The position numbers were made by a program, and so were the translations under genes. This document shows positions 29,477 to 40,072 of a DNA stretch of 59,102 nucleotides, in pieces. Source of the DNA: Proteus vulgaris (GTDB lineage: Bacteria > Pseudomonadota > Gammaproteobacteria > Enterobacterales > Enterobacteriaceae); contig NZ_JAEHOQ010000025.1 of assembly GCF_016239305.1 (NCBI RefSeq), forward strand, positions 1 through 59,102. The letters run 5' to 3'. The notes under the pieces were generated by a model that ran no database searches, was not told the origin of the DNA, and was given only the letters and a program-made list of their open reading frames with translations. Position 1 is the stretch's first letter. The number at the start of each line of letters is the position of its first letter.

Positions 29477-31219
29477 TTATCTGAATAGACGTAAGAACCA
29501 AGGCAACTTAGGTCTATCTTGATTATTTGCAAGCATTATACGGTCATGGATCACAGCTAACAAGTGTGCATCAGATTGTTCTGGCTCACATTGATCTTCA
29601 TGATATGGCTGACGAGTCAGTAATGTTATGGCTTCAGCGACATGTGTTACAGGCCAAATATGAAATTTATCTTCTTTGACGGCTTGTTGAACAATTTCAT
29701 TTAGCACTAGATGACGAATATTCGCGAGAGGAATAATTACACCTTGTGATCCAGTTAATCCCCTTTGTTGGCAAATATCAAAGAAACCTTCGATTTTTTG
29801 ATTTACGCCACCAATAGGCTGAACTTGACCAAATTGATCAACCGCACCCGTTACCGCAATTTGTTGGTCTATAGGTTGCAGTGCAAGTGTACTAATTAAT
29901 GCGCACAGTTCAGCGAGAGAAGCGCTATCACCATCCACTTCACCATAAGACTGCTCAAAAACAATAGAAGTGCTAAATGGTTGTGGTTGGTCTAAACGCA
30001 ATTCTGAGTTTAAGTAAGCTTGCATGATCATCATTCCTTTAGCATGAAGATTACCGCCAAGCTCAGCTTTACGTTCAACATCAGTAAACTCGCCATCACC
30101 AATATGTGCAACACAAGTTATACGAGTGGGTTCACCAATTAAATCAGGATAACCAGGATAGTCTAAGACAGAAAGCCCATTGATTTGGCCAACAGCTTCA
30201 CCTTCTGTTTGTATCATTACCTGATCTTGTAAAATTTCATCACGGCTACGTTCTAACAGATAACTATGTCGCCATAAGCGATTTTCTTCTGCTTTTTTTA
30301 GCGCGTCTGCATTTAGATAAGAATCATGATTAAAACGCATTGCGTAACGGAGTTGACGTAAGATCCATTCTAAATCTAAGCTCAATATCAACTGATCTTC
30401 ATGTTGTCTTGCGGCTTGTGTTAATAACACTTCCCAAGCATCTGCTGATAAAGAGGGGAGGCGGTATTTTTGGCACAATGCATTTACAAAACCACACCAT
30501 TGAGAAAGTGCTGTTTCGTCTTCTAAATACATATCGTATTCATATTCGCCATATAAAGCTACGTTGCTTAATTCTGGCTCCATAAATTCGAGCTCTTCAA
30601 GACTTAGTCTATCGCCAACTAAAATCACTCGCAGATTGAGAGGCATACTTTCAATGGGTAAAGGCAATGATTGACTATCATTCCAGACAAGCCACTCAAA
30701 GCGTTGCTCTTCAACCATTTTTTTTAGGCGAAACCACATTAATGGTTGAGCTAATAAAGATTTAATGGAGAGAACGAGAATTCCGCCATTAACTTTATGT
30801 AATAGGCCAGGGCTGACAGTAACATTATCTTTATGACAATAGAAAGAGCCAAAGAGTTGTTCAGGTTCTATCCACTGGCAGCAAGTAATAGATTCTGATG
30901 ATGAAAATGCACCTTGTACATTTTCTTGCCAATAGATTTTATTTGACTCTGCTTGATAGGCGCCAACAACTGGATAGGTTTTGATCCCTGATTGCGTTAA
31001 CGTGTCTGTCAGCATATCAAAGTAAGCGGTAGAATCATCGGCTTTTAACAGCATAAATTGGCCTGAATCTGCATTATTTAGCCATTGTAGGCTTTCGTAC
31101 AGGCGAGGCTGAACCTCACGAAGTAGAGATGCAGGTAATTGAGATGCTGTTTGAAAGAAAGTCTGGTAGGAGGCGTAATCAGGACGTAACGCCTGCCATT
31201 CTAATTCGTTGTTTTTCAA
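29477..31219 (-). CDS. ycbZ: Lon-like serine peptidase YcbZ
   Basis: A 580-residue protein with a C-terminal Lon protease domain and no classical AAA+ module. The Ser-Lys dyad is seen as the Ser in GDSASLAELCALIS and the Lys in GGVNQKIEGFFD. The N-terminal region resembles that of E. coli YcbZ (586 residues). The gene lies between fabA and matP, as in E. coli. Physiological substrates are unknown. Confidence 0.9.
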   Translation of the reverse strand: MKNNELEWQALRPDYASYQTFFQTASQLPASLLREVQPRLYESLQWLNNADSGQFMLLKADDSTAYFDMLTDTLTQSGIKTYPVVGAYQAESNKIYWQENVQGAFSSSESITCCQWIEPEQLFGSFYCHKDNVTVSPGLLHKVNGGILVLSIKSLLAQPLMWFRLKKMVEEQRFEWLVWNDSQSLPLPIESMPLNLRVILVGDRLSLEELEFMEPELSNVALYGEYEYDMYLEDETALSQWCGFVNALCQKYRLPSLSADAWEVLLTQAARQHEDQLILSLDLEWILRQLRYAMRFNHDSYLNADALKKAEENRLWRHSYLLERSRDEILQDQVMIQTEGEAVGQINGLSVLDYPGYPDLIGEPTRITCVAHIGDGEFTDVERKAELGGNLHAKGMMIMQAYLNSELRLDQPQPFSTSIVFEQSYGEVDGDSASLAELCALISTLALQPIDQQIAVTGAVDQFGQVQPIGGVNQKIEGFFDICQQRGLTGSQGVIIPLANIRHLVLNEIVQQAVKEDKFHIWPVTHVAEAITLLTRQPYHEDQCEPEQSDAHLLAVIHDRIMLANNQDRPKLPWFLRLFR

Positions 31220-31560
31220 GGTTACCGTTTTTATTATTGGTTAGTGAAAAGAGATTTATTAGATGCCACTATAAGTGGGTATCTATCCTGCAATAAGACG
31301 GTTCTTTAACTGTCATCAACTGCATAGGCAGGGAATATGTATCGCTACTACCTTATAATAATGAGCTAACAGATTAGTCATCAGGTTTTATTATAGCGAC
31401 GCACGATTCTATCATAACGTGCCCAGAAAACTATCCCTTATCAAGGCTTGTTATTAATTGATAAAAAAAGACTATCCAAAATATCCTTGCTTATAAAATA
31501 GGCGAAAAATTTTAGTTCAGTGGCAGTATTTTTGTAAAATTGTTGATATGCTAGTATATA
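31220..31560. other. Divergent promoter region of ycbZ and matP
   Basis: About 340 bases without a plausible gene. At its matP end lies the matS-like element listed separately. Confidence 0.5.
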
Positions 31561-31573
31561 GTTACGTTGTCAC
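31561..31573. promoter_or_regulatory. matS-like site immediately upstream of matP
   Basis: GTTACGTTGTCAC fits the matS consensus GTGACRNYGTCAC at every position but the third. It ends 10 bases before the matP start and abuts the ribosome-binding site (GGGGA). MatP binding here would be placed to block its own expression. Confidence 0.5.
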
Positions 31574-31583
31574 GGGGATTTGT

Positions 31584-32045
31584 ATGAAATATCAACAATT
31601 AGAGAATCTAGAATGTGGCTGGAAGTGGGCATATCTTGTTAAAAAGCACCGTGAAGGTGAGTTAATTACCCGTTATATTGAAAAAAGTGCGGCTGATGAG
31701 GTTGTTGAGCAATTATTGCTAATAGAATCACAGCCATTAAAAGTTTTAGAATGGATAGATTTGCATATGAATCCTGATCTATCCAATAAGATGAAGCAAA
31801 CTATCCGTGCTCGTAGAAAGCGGTATTTTAATGCAGAGCACCAACATACACGAAAAAAATCAATAGATTTAACGTTCAAAGTTTGGCAGCGCTTATCGGC
31901 TTTATCACAACGCCGAGGAATAACATTATCAGAAACAATAGTACAATTAATTGAAGATGCTGAACGAAAAGAGCAATACGCTTTAAAAGTACACAGTTTA
32001 AAAGATGGGTTAATTGAATTATTAGAACGAGATAAAGAAAAGTAA
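31584..32045 (+). CDS. matP: Macrodomain Ter protein MatP
   Basis: DNA-binding protein that organises the Ter macrodomain by binding matS sites and linking to the division apparatus. The N-terminal four-helix part ([20 protein letters not shown]) and the C-terminal ribbon-helix-helix ([20 protein letters not shown] then [12 protein letters not shown]) are clear. The ATG at 31584 gives 153 residues (E. coli 150); a start 36 bases upstream would read through the matS-like element. Confidence 0.96.
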   Translation: MKYQQLENLECGWKWAYLVKKHREGELITRYIEKSAADEVVEQLLLIESQPLKVLEWIDLHMNPDLSNKMKQTIRARRKRYFNAEHQHTRKKSIDLTFKVWQRLSALSQRRGITLSETIVQLIEDAERKEQYALKVHSLKDGLIELLERDKEK

Positions 32046-32171
32046 TCGATATTGTTTTTGTTTTATTTGTGTTAACGACACCTCTTTTTATTGTGATACT
32101 TCATACCTTTTTTATTTATCCAATCTTTGTCTCTCTATTTTTGGTTTGTATATTTATTCTTTCCATAAAGA

Positions 32172-32196
32172 AAAACCCTGCCTCTGGCAGGGTTTT
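32172..32196 (-). terminator. Terminator after ompA
   Basis: Perfect 11-bp stem AAAACCCTGCC / GGCAGGGTTTT with a TCT loop; the minus-strand transcript continues into TTCTTT. Confidence 0.9.
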
Positions 32197-32231
32197 GAAT
32201 TCATCAACAGTAGATTATTCTACTATCTGAA

Positions 32232-33323
32232 TTATTTACCAGGTTGAACAACAACTTCAGTTGTACCTTGGATTTCGATTTCAACACGACGGTCTGGCGC
32301 TAAGCAATCGATCAGAGCTGAACGAGCTTTAACGTTGTCACATGTGTTGCCAGTAACTGGATTTTCTTTACCACGACCTTCTGCAGAGATGCTGTTTGCA
32401 GGGATACCTTTAGATACAAGGTAATCAACTACAGATTGAGCACGTTTTTCTGACAGAGGCAGGTTGTAGTTTTGAGAACCGATACGGTCAGTGTAACCGA
32501 TAACTACTACACGACCTTGAGTTGGGTCGATGTTAGCCAGTTCATTGTACAGACCATTCAGAGCTTCTTGACCTTCAGCTTTCAGAGTAGATTTGTTGAA
32601 GTTAAACAGAACGTCTGAACGCAGAGTAAAGGTTTTGTTCTCAACAACTGGCGCTGGAGCTACAACTGGTGCTGGAGCTACAACTGGAGCTGGAGTGTCT
32701 TGGTTGAAGCGGTAAGCAACACCAACACTCAGCATGCCATTGTCTGGACGTGCATTCAGAGTACCTTTATCACCAATGTTGTTGATCCACTGATATTCAA
32801 CACGAGTAGCGATATTTGGAGTGATCGCGTATTCAGTACCTAATGCGAATACTGGAGAAACACCAGTGTCGTTATTAGAGAAGTTTTTCTGAGTTGGAGC
32901 TGGAGAGGTAGCAGCAACTGTTGCAGAAGAATCTGCACGCCATACCATACCACCTAAACGTGTATAAACGTCTAAGTCTTCCATTACTGGATAACTTAAT
33001 TTAGTAGTTAATTGGATACCTTGAGCACGGAATGCGCCATTGTCATATGAACCTTTATAAGTCATACGACCTAACCAATCATAACCCAGTTCAAAACCTA
33101 AGTATTGGTTGTACTGATAACCAGCAAATGCACCTGCACCTAATTGATCACGGTGAGTGTTACCATTACCGATAGAAGTACCATCAAAATGGTTGCTAGT
33201 ACCTTGGTATTGAGACCAACCTAATTTACCACCGGTATACCAGGTATTGTCTTTTGGAGCTGCTTGCGCTGCAGTTGCGAAAGCTGCCACTGCCACTGCT
33301 AATGCGATAGCTGTCTTTTTCAT
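32232..33323 (-). CDS. ompA: Outer membrane protein A
   Basis: Major outer-membrane protein. Signal peptide [21 protein letters not shown], then an 8-strand beta-barrel (to about residue 205), a Pro-Ala-Val hinge with repeated APAPVV units, and a C-terminal OmpA/MotB peptidoglycan-binding domain (about residues 220-350) with [16 protein letters not shown]. 363 residues, slightly longer than in E. coli (346). Shine-Dalgarno GAGG lies upstream. Confidence 0.97.
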   Translation of the reverse strand: MKKTAIALAVAVAAFATAAQAAPKDNTWYTGGKLGWSQYQGTSNHFDGTSIGNGNTHRDQLGAGAFAGYQYNQYLGFELGYDWLGRMTYKGSYDNGAFRAQGIQLTTKLSYPVMEDLDVYTRLGGMVWRADSSATVAATSPAPTQKNFSNNDTGVSPVFALGTEYAITPNIATRVEYQWINNIGDKGTLNARPDNGMLSVGVAYRFNQDTPAPVVAPAPVVAPAPVVENKTFTLRSDVLFNFNKSTLKAEGQEALNGLYNELANIDPTQGRVVVIGYTDRIGSQNYNLPLSEKRAQSVVDYLVSKGIPANSISAEGRGKENPVTGNTCDNVKARSALIDCLAPDRRVEIEIQGTTEVVVQPGK

Positions 33324-33672
33324 TTTTACGCCTCGTTATCATCCAAGTTAGGCATTTGGCTTTAAGCCTTATTATTTGCCCTTGGTTAAATTATTGTTAG
33401 GAATCCAATACTTTCATCAAATGATGATCCCAAAAAATGGGATTTAAAGCATAACCTTAACGACATAAAGTCTACAATGAACTTAAAAAGTTACAAGTAA
33501 TCCTTTAAAATTCGACTTAAAATTTTAAAAAGATCTGCCTAATTCCACAATGGGTAAGATTCTGTATTTTTGTTAAATTTATTGTAACTATATGATTTAG
33601 GTTATAAATACTTTTGACTTATCTTAAATGATATCGAGGTGTTCTGAGTATTAGGAAAACTCTTAAATTTCA
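33324..33672. other. ompA leader and promoter region
   Basis: About 350 bases between ompA and the end of sulA without a gene. It should contain the long ompA leader. I see no specific RNA. Confidence 0.5.
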
Positions 33673-34224
33673 CTAATGGTAGTGAATTGAATGAATTTTT
33701 ACGGAATTCAAATGTCGTTTAGATATATTAGTGCTTTCTAAATGGATATTTGTATTAATTTGTTGACGCATGATAAACCCCAAGCTTTTACCTTTACTTG
33801 CAGCAGATTCTAATCTTTTCATCTCTTCTGGCGATATTTCTGGTAACCAACCTAGAACGACACTGTAATTACCACTCATTAATGCTTTTTCCATTAAATC
33901 AACCGTATTTATTGTATTTATATGATTTAGTTGAATTATTTTATCAAGAGGTAATCCGACATTTTTTAGCCAAGAGCGATTGAGTTTTTGTTGTGGGTTT
34001 AACCACAGTAACCAGCGTGATTCATGGCTATACTGTTTTAGTAATGGCAAAAGAATGTGGTTAATAACGAGCGGATTTTGGTAGAGAAGTTCACTTACCA
34101 TGCCTTGTTTATTATCACTATCAGGATTAACCATTGCTGAAGGGATAGATAGAGGTAATACCTCATTCGAGATCTCTTGGAGAATGGTGTTTTGTCTTGT
34201 CGGAGATGATGTTGAGATTTTCAT
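33673..34224 (-). CDS. sulA: SOS cell-division inhibitor SulA
   Basis: Inhibitor of FtsZ polymerisation made during the SOS response and degraded by Lon. Conserved region QYSHESRWLLWLNPQQKLNR, SWLKNVGLPLDKIIQLNH and YSVVLGWLPEIS matches SulA. 183 residues with a longer C-terminus than E. coli SulA (169). It lies between ompA and sxy, as in E. coli, and a LexA box precedes it. Confidence 0.93.
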   Translation of the reverse strand: MKISTSSPTRQNTILQEISNEVLPLSIPSAMVNPDSDNKQGMVSELLYQNPLVINHILLPLLKQYSHESRWLLWLNPQQKLNRSWLKNVGLPLDKIIQLNHINTINTVDLMEKALMSGNYSVVLGWLPEISPEEMKRLESAASKGKSLGFIMRQQINTNIHLESTNISKRHLNSVKIHSIHYH

Positions 34225-34245
34225 ATTTACCTCTGCCTATATGTA

Positions 34246-34261
34246 CTGTATGAATATACAG
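34246..34261. promoter_or_regulatory. LexA box of sulA
   Basis: CTGTATGAATATACAG is a full CTGT-N8-ACAG LexA site, flanked by TA on both sides. It lies 22 bases upstream of the sulA start, where binding would block transcription. Confidence 0.93.
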
Positions 34262-34455
34262 TATCTCTAAATTTCGCTTAAATCAAGCTCAATTTTTTGA
34301 AAGTTCCTCTCAAATTTTATGTAAATCTCTATTTTCAAGCTGTTAACTATTGGCAATAAAAAAGAAATTCTTTATTGTCTTTATGGTAAGTTTTATATGT
34401 ATGTTTTTGAATTCAAAGATAAAAGATTCACATCAATATTTATGTTGGAGTTTTA

Positions 34456-35064
34456 ATGTCATTTTTACCTGAGCAACGGAAGGCTCATTTGTTATCGCGC
34501 ATTGCGCAATATGGAGAGTTAACAACAAAGTCTCAATTTGGTGGTGTTAGCTTAATGATTGATGACGTTATGTTTGCTATCACGTCTGATAATCAACTTT
34601 ATTTAAAAGGAAGTGATTTTTTAGAGACGCTTTATAAGGCAACAAAAATGGAAGCCTATATCTATCTGAAAAAAGGGAAACCAATAACATTACGTTATTA
34701 TAAAATTACAGATCTTTTATGGGAAAATCAGCAAAAATTAGATCAATATATTGATTTGTCATATCACTACAGCATGCAAGAGTATTTAGGCCAACGAAAA
34801 AGGCCATGTCGAATAAAAGATTTACCTAATTTAGGCATTATATTAGAGAAAAGGCTAAGCCAAATTGGTGTTAATAAAGTTGAAGAGTTACGACTTATTG
34901 GTGCTAAAGCCTGTTATTTGAAATTAATGCGCAGTCATAATTTAAAAAATAGTGAACTTCTACTTTCATTGGCAGGGGCAATAATGGGGTGTCATCGTTC
35001 AGTGTTACCCAATCAGCTTAAAGCTGAGCTATTAGATTGGTATAATGAATTGTCTTTTCAATAA
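34456..35064 (+). CDS. sxy: Sxy/TfoX family regulator
   Basis: Coactivator that, with CRP, turns on competence-type genes at CRP-S sites in Haemophilus and E. coli. The TfoX N-terminal domain spans about residues 10-105 (RIAQYGELTTKSQFGGVSLM) and the C-terminal helix-hairpin domain about 115-195 (IKDLPNLGIILEKRLSQIGV). 202 residues against 209 in E. coli. Transcribed divergently from sulA. Confidence 0.9.
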   Translation: MSFLPEQRKAHLLSRIAQYGELTTKSQFGGVSLMIDDVMFAITSDNQLYLKGSDFLETLYKATKMEAYIYLKKGKPITLRYYKITDLLWENQQKLDQYIDLSYHYSMQEYLGQRKRPCRIKDLPNLGIILEKRLSQIGVNKVEELRLIGAKACYLKLMRSHNLKNSELLLSLAGAIMGCHRSVLPNQLKAELLDWYNELSFQ

Positions 35065-35139
35065 GATAAACCTAGCGACAGTTATTTTCTCTAATCCTCA
35101 TAGGAAATTAGAGAAAATAACGTCGATTAGGCATTAATG

Positions 35140-37308
35140 CTAATGTTGTGGTTCAAGCGTACTGGTTATTTCTTCTTGTTCAATCATTTGAATGCAGTTA
35201 ATGATTTGAGGGAGTAAATCTAGTAATAATCGAATTTGAGTAACGACTAATTGAATTCGCCCATCATCCGCATTAGGTAATGAATTGATCCGTTCAATTA
35301 ATTCGATATGAGATTGTTTAATTGCTTCATCTTGCGCTGTTTTGCGACGCAAAGCAGCGTCGATATAACAAACAGTATCATTAAGCAACGTAAGTACTGT
35401 TTCATCTTCGATTTTAGAGCGATGAACACCAAGTGCCGAAATATAACTAAGCAAGGTGTGATTCAAGCAAAGTAACTGGAAAGCAACCTCTTGGGAGGCT
35501 TGATAACTTTTTGGCTCTGATGACATATTTGAGATAAGTGAAGCAAGTTCACCATCACTACTATGAGCATTACGGCGAGCAATTCGATAACCTAAGCTAT
35601 TATCTTTTCCTTGATAATATTGAATAAGAATAGCATCAAGGTAATAGCAGTTATTTGTCATTGTTTTTTGAATAACAAAAGGTAACTGGCGGAATTTCCA
35701 ATCAGGCCAAATAAAACTGACTGCAAACCATGCAATTGCACAACCAATTAAGGTATCAATAATTCGAGGAAGAGCGACATCATAGCCTTCACCAAGTAAA
35801 TTAAAACTTAGTAAAACTAATAATGTAATAAATAGCGTGGCATGTGCATATTGTATCGTTCTAAATGCAAAGAAGAGCGTACCAGTTATAACGATTAAGA
35901 CCAATTGTCCTTCAATAGAGGGAACAAAATACAAAATAGGGAAACCGATTAAAATACCAATAATGGTACCGCTTACACGTAATGTTAAGCGTCTACGTGT
36001 TGCATTGTAGTTAGGTTGGCACACAAACAAGCTGGTTAATAATATCCAATAACCTCGGTCTAATTGGAAAAATTGAATAATTGCATAACCAATACAAAGC
36101 ACGAGTGACATTCTAACCGCATGTCTAAAAAGTGCTGATTTAGGGGTAAGATGTTCTTTTATTCTTAATGCGATATCTCGCCATCCAGTTAAACCATCAT
36201 CAGAAAGTTGCGTTTCTTCTTTTTGGTCATGAGATATTTGGTACTGCTCTGTGCTAATACTGCGTAAAAGCGCATCAATCCCTTGAAGATTTTGCAATAA
36301 ATTATTCAAAGGCGTCATTAATTTCGGTTCTGAGGTTGTATTTTTTAAATGATTGAGTGCATTCTCTAAATAATTAATGGAACGCTCAAGAGCAGGATTA
36401 TGCTGATATTTTTTATGCCAAAGAATCGATTGTGCAACTTGTTCACAAGCCCGAGCCTGCATAGAAAGTAAACGTTGAAAACGAAAAAGCACATCACTGT
36501 GGCGCAATTCATTACTCAATAATTGATACTGGACGTGAGATGAACTGGCTCTTTCATGAATATCTTGAGCCACAAAATAGTAATGAAGCGTAAAGCGACT
36601 ACTACGCTGACCTCTATCACCTTTTAGTCGGCTTAATAATGTGACTTTAGTTTGATTCATTGTGTCAATAAGCTGACTGTTTGCCATAGCTAAACTATAA
36701 AGCGAATGTTGATAGTCATCTTCAATATCAGGATCAAATAAAGTTGCTTTTGCTTCGAGATACGTTGCGAGTTGCTGGTAGCACCGAGTTAAATTATCTT
36801 GCACAGGGCGAATAGGAAACAATAAGTGACCAACCAAGGTTAGCGAGTTGTACCAAATAGCACCTAACAGCAGTAAAATAGGTTGCTCATACCAAACAGG
36901 GAAAATAGGCATGCCGAGCATAGTGTAGATGGCGATTAATAAAGCACCAAAGGCAATGGTAGCGTAGCGTTGTCCTAACGCGCCTAATAAAATAAATCCC
37001 CAAGTTGAAATTGCTAAACCGCAAAAGAATAAAATAGGGTAGGGATAAAGTAATCCTATTGATGCTGATGCAAGAAGAAAACAGCACAAGGTAATGACAA
37101 GGTTTTTTAAACGCCCGACAAGTCTATCATCTAAGTCCGTTAATGCCGCCGCGACCACACCTAACGTCAGCGGAATGGTATATTTAGGCTCTTGACCTAA
37201 CGCCCAAGGAAACAAAGTCGTTCCTGTAAGTGCGATTATTATGCGAATATAATAGAGAAAGTGGCTATTATAGATAAATCGGCGGGCGCCATTTAGCAAA
37301 GTGAACAC
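35140..37308 (-). CDS. yccS: YccS family inner-membrane protein
   Basis: A 722-residue integral membrane protein of the YccS/YhfK (FUSC-related) family. Two clusters of hydrophobic helices (about residues 15-170 and 390-540) and a large cytoplasmic part. It strongly resembles E. coli YccS (TIPLTLGVVAAALTDLDDRL; WILLTSLFVCQPNYNATRRR). Transport substrate unknown. Divergent from helD. Confidence 0.92.
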   Translation of the reverse strand: MFTLLNGARRFIYNSHFLYYIRIIIALTGTTLFPWALGQEPKYTIPLTLGVVAAALTDLDDRLVGRLKNLVITLCCFLLASASIGLLYPYPILFFCGLAISTWGFILLGALGQRYATIAFGALLIAIYTMLGMPIFPVWYEQPILLLLGAIWYNSLTLVGHLLFPIRPVQDNLTRCYQQLATYLEAKATLFDPDIEDDYQHSLYSLAMANSQLIDTMNQTKVTLLSRLKGDRGQRSSRFTLHYYFVAQDIHERASSSHVQYQLLSNELRHSDVLFRFQRLLSMQARACEQVAQSILWHKKYQHNPALERSINYLENALNHLKNTTSEPKLMTPLNNLLQNLQGIDALLRSISTEQYQISHDQKEETQLSDDGLTGWRDIALRIKEHLTPKSALFRHAVRMSLVLCIGYAIIQFFQLDRGYWILLTSLFVCQPNYNATRRRLTLRVSGTIIGILIGFPILYFVPSIEGQLVLIVITGTLFFAFRTIQYAHATLFITLLVLLSFNLLGEGYDVALPRIIDTLIGCAIAWFAVSFIWPDWKFRQLPFVIQKTMTNNCYYLDAILIQYYQGKDNSLGYRIARRNAHSSDGELASLISNMSSEPKSYQASQEVAFQLLCLNHTLLSYISALGVHRSKIEDETVLTLLNDTVCYIDAALRRKTAQDEAIKQSHIELIERINSLPNADDGRIQLVVTQIRLLLDLLPQIINCIQMIEQEEITSTLEPQH

Positions 37309-37422
37309 AAAAAGCCCTTAAATAAACAAGATGAAGATAATTACCTCTTAGAATATAGGGTTTATCACCGATAAAAAAGAGCTTAACAACAGACTATTTG
37401 TTATTTATTGCAGGAATTACGT

Positions 37423-39474
37423 ATGGAACTGAAATCCACTCCGATGGGACAACGTTTAGCACAGCATCCTTATAATAGAGTCAAATTGTTAAATGCAGGT
37501 ATTGAAGTCAGTGGTGAAAAGCATCAGTATTTAATTCCTTTTAATGAATTGATTAATATTCACTGTAAAAAAGGGATTGTGTGGGGGGAATTAGAATTTT
37601 TATTGCCTGAAGATAAAGTGGTTCGATTACATGGAACAGACTGGGAGGAAACTCAGCAATTCTATCGATATCTATCTCAAACATGGCAAAATTGGAGTCA
37701 AGAAATGAGCGAAATAAGTGCTCAAGTTCTTGAGAAGCAACTCCATAATATTACTGAAATTACGCAATCCAATAAATGGATAAAACAATCTAACCTTAGT
37801 GAAATTCAGCAATCTATTAAAGAAAGCTTCTCGGCTATTCCACTTCCACTTGAACGCCTTACCCAATTTGATAATTGCCAAGTGCTTTATCAGCAATGTT
37901 TAGAGTGGTTAAGACAAGGTGAGTTACTTATTAATAAAGAAAATTCTTCGTGGATAACACAAATGCTAAATGAGCATGCGGAATTTTTTAATACGATTGA
38001 ATCATCTCCACTCAATGGTTCACAATGTCGCGCGGTTATTAATGGTGAAGAAAATATTTTAGTCTTAGCGGGAGCTGGGAGTGGTAAAACATCTGTATTA
38101 GTCGCTAGAGTAGGATGGTTATTGCGCCGAAACCTAGCACAGCCAGAGCAAATTTTGTTATTGGCATTTGGGCGTAAAGCAGCACAAGAAATGAATGAGC
38201 GTATTTCAGCGCGTTTAAGTACCGATATTATGGCGAAAACATTCCATGCATTAGCATTATCTATTATTCAACAAGCGACAAAAAAACAACCTAAAATTAG
38301 CGAACTTGAAATAAATAGTGAAAAAAGAAGAGCATTATTATTAGGCGAATGGCGAAATCAATGTCAGCAGAAAAAAGCGCAAGCAAAGGGATGGCGTGAA
38401 TGGTTATCTCAAGAGCTTGATTGGGATATTCCCGAAGGTGAATTTTGGCATGATAAAAAATTAGAAAACCAAGTTGCTCTAAGGTTAGAACGTTGGATTG
38501 GTTTATTAAGAATGCAAGGCGGCAGTCAAAAATTACTGATTGAAAGTGTACAACCTGAATATACAGATGTATTTAAAAAATATTTAAAATTGTTATCTCC
38601 TTTATTAAAAGTATGGAAACAGGCATTAAAAGAAGAAAACGCGATAGATTTTTCCGGTTTATTACATCAAGCTATCAATCTTATTGAAAAAGGGCGTTTT
38701 ATTAGCCCATGGAAACATATTCTTATTGATGAATTTCAAGATATTTCACCACTTCGGGCATCTTTATTAACAGCATTAAAACAGCAAAATAAACAAACGT
38801 CTTTATTTGCTGTGGGTGATGATTGGCAAGCTATTTATCGATTTAGTGGTGCAGAATTATTATTGACGACCTCTTTTCATGAGTCGTTTGGAGAAGGTGC
38901 CGAATGTGCATTAGATACGACCTACCGATTTAATGACACGATTGGTAATGTTGCTAATACGTTTATTCAACAAAATCCGATGCAATTATCTAAGCCTTTA
39001 AATAGTCTAGTTAAAGGTAATAAAAAAGCAGTTGTTTTATTATCAGATGATCAGCTTGAAAATCTATTAAATAAAATGAGTGGTTACGTTGGCGACGATG
39101 AAACGATCCTTTTACTCGCTCGTTATCATTATTTAAAACCTGAGCTATTAAAAAAAGCTAAGACGCGTTGGCCTAAATTAAATCTAGAATTTATGACTTT
39201 TCATGCATCGAAGGGACAACAAGCTGATTACGTTATTATTTTAGGTTTACAAGAGGGCAAAGATGCTTTCCCAGCACCGGCAAGAGAATCAATTATTGAA
39301 TTAGCGTTATTACCAAAAGTTGAAGATTATCCTAATGCGGAAGAACGACGTTTAATGTATGTCGCATTAACAAGAGCAAAAAAACAAGTATGGCTATTAT
39401 TTAATAAACAACAGCCATCTTGTTTTGTTTCAGAGCTAAAATCTCAAGGTGTTCCTATACAACGAAAACCTTAG
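37423..39474 (+). CDS. helD: DNA helicase IV
   Basis: Superfamily 1 (UvrD/Rep-like) 3'-5' DNA helicase. Walker A in LAGAGSGKTS (motif I), motif II DEFQDISP, motif III GDDWQAIYRFSGA, motif IV-V with HASKGQQADYVIILGLQEGK, and motif VI VALTRAKKQVW. The N-terminal ~190 residues are the HelD-specific region. The ATG at 37423 with AGGA upstream gives 683 residues (E. coli 684). Confidence 0.96.
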   Translation: MELKSTPMGQRLAQHPYNRVKLLNAGIEVSGEKHQYLIPFNELINIHCKKGIVWGELEFLLPEDKVVRLHGTDWEETQQFYRYLSQTWQNWSQEMSEISAQVLEKQLHNITEITQSNKWIKQSNLSEIQQSIKESFSAIPLPLERLTQFDNCQVLYQQCLEWLRQGELLINKENSSWITQMLNEHAEFFNTIESSPLNGSQCRAVINGEENILVLAGAGSGKTSVLVARVGWLLRRNLAQPEQILLLAFGRKAAQEMNERISARLSTDIMAKTFHALALSIIQQATKKQPKISELEINSEKRRALLLGEWRNQCQQKKAQAKGWREWLSQELDWDIPEGEFWHDKKLENQVALRLERWIGLLRMQGGSQKLLIESVQPEYTDVFKKYLKLLSPLLKVWKQALKEENAIDFSGLLHQAINLIEKGRFISPWKHILIDEFQDISPLRASLLTALKQQNKQTSLFAVGDDWQAIYRFSGAELLLTTSFHESFGEGAECALDTTYRFNDTIGNVANTFIQQNPMQLSKPLNSLVKGNKKAVVLLSDDQLENLLNKMSGYVGDDETILLLARYHYLKPELLKKAKTRWPKLNLEFMTFHASKGQQADYVIILGLQEGKDAFPAPARESIIELALLPKVEDYPNAEERRLMYVALTRAKKQVWLLFNKQQPSCFVSELKSQGVPIQRKP

Positions 39475-39476
39475 AA

Positions 39477-39935
39477 TTATTTTAATCTTTCTTTTAAATA
39501 ACCTTCGTAATCAGGAATTTTAATTGTAGATTCTTGTGAAAACAGAGGTGATGAAATTAAAAAGTTTGCGGTTGCTCGATTGGTGGCAACCGGAATGTTC
39601 CATACCGTTGCTAAGCGTAAAAGGGCTTTAACATCCGGATCGTGTGGAACGGCGTTCAATGGATCCCAAAAGAAAATCATAATATCGATTTTCTTTTCAG
39701 CAATCATTGCACCTATTTGTTGGTCACCGCCCATTGGACCACTTAGCATTTGAGTAACACTTAGTCCTGTGTGGTGGTTAATTAAATTTCCTGTGGTTCC
39801 TGTTGCAAATAACTTGTGTAGAGACAGTTGTTCACGATTATTTTGAACCCATTCAAGTAATGAGCTTTTACAGTGATCATGGGCAACAAGCGCGATATTT
39901 TTTTCTTTTAAGAGCGTGCGGTCAATTTGTTCCAT
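39477..39935 (-). CDS. mgsA: Methylglyoxal synthase
   Basis: Converts dihydroxyacetone phosphate to methylglyoxal and phosphate, relieving sugar-phosphate stress. The catalytic Asp is in [10 protein letters not shown] and the substrate His in NAVPHDPD; the N-terminal segment [10 protein letters not shown] binds phosphate. 152 residues, the usual length. It converges on helD with a 2-base gap, so the two 3' ends are tightly packed. Confidence 0.96.
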   Translation of the reverse strand: MEQIDRTLLKEKNIALVAHDHCKSSLLEWVQNNREQLSLHKLFATGTTGNLINHHTGLSVTQMLSGPMGGDQQIGAMIAEKKIDIMIFFWDPLNAVPHDPDVKALLRLATVWNIPVATNRATANFLISSPLFSQESTIKIPDYEGYLKERLK

Positions 39936-40072
39936 TTGATACCTTTAAAAATAAATATAGTTATTGTTTCAGCTGTCAAAATACCTTTTTTTTATCTTAC
40001 AAGCTATGAACGGATCAAGATACTATGATGTATCATAATATTTTTAATCTTCATGATGAACGGAGTATATAA

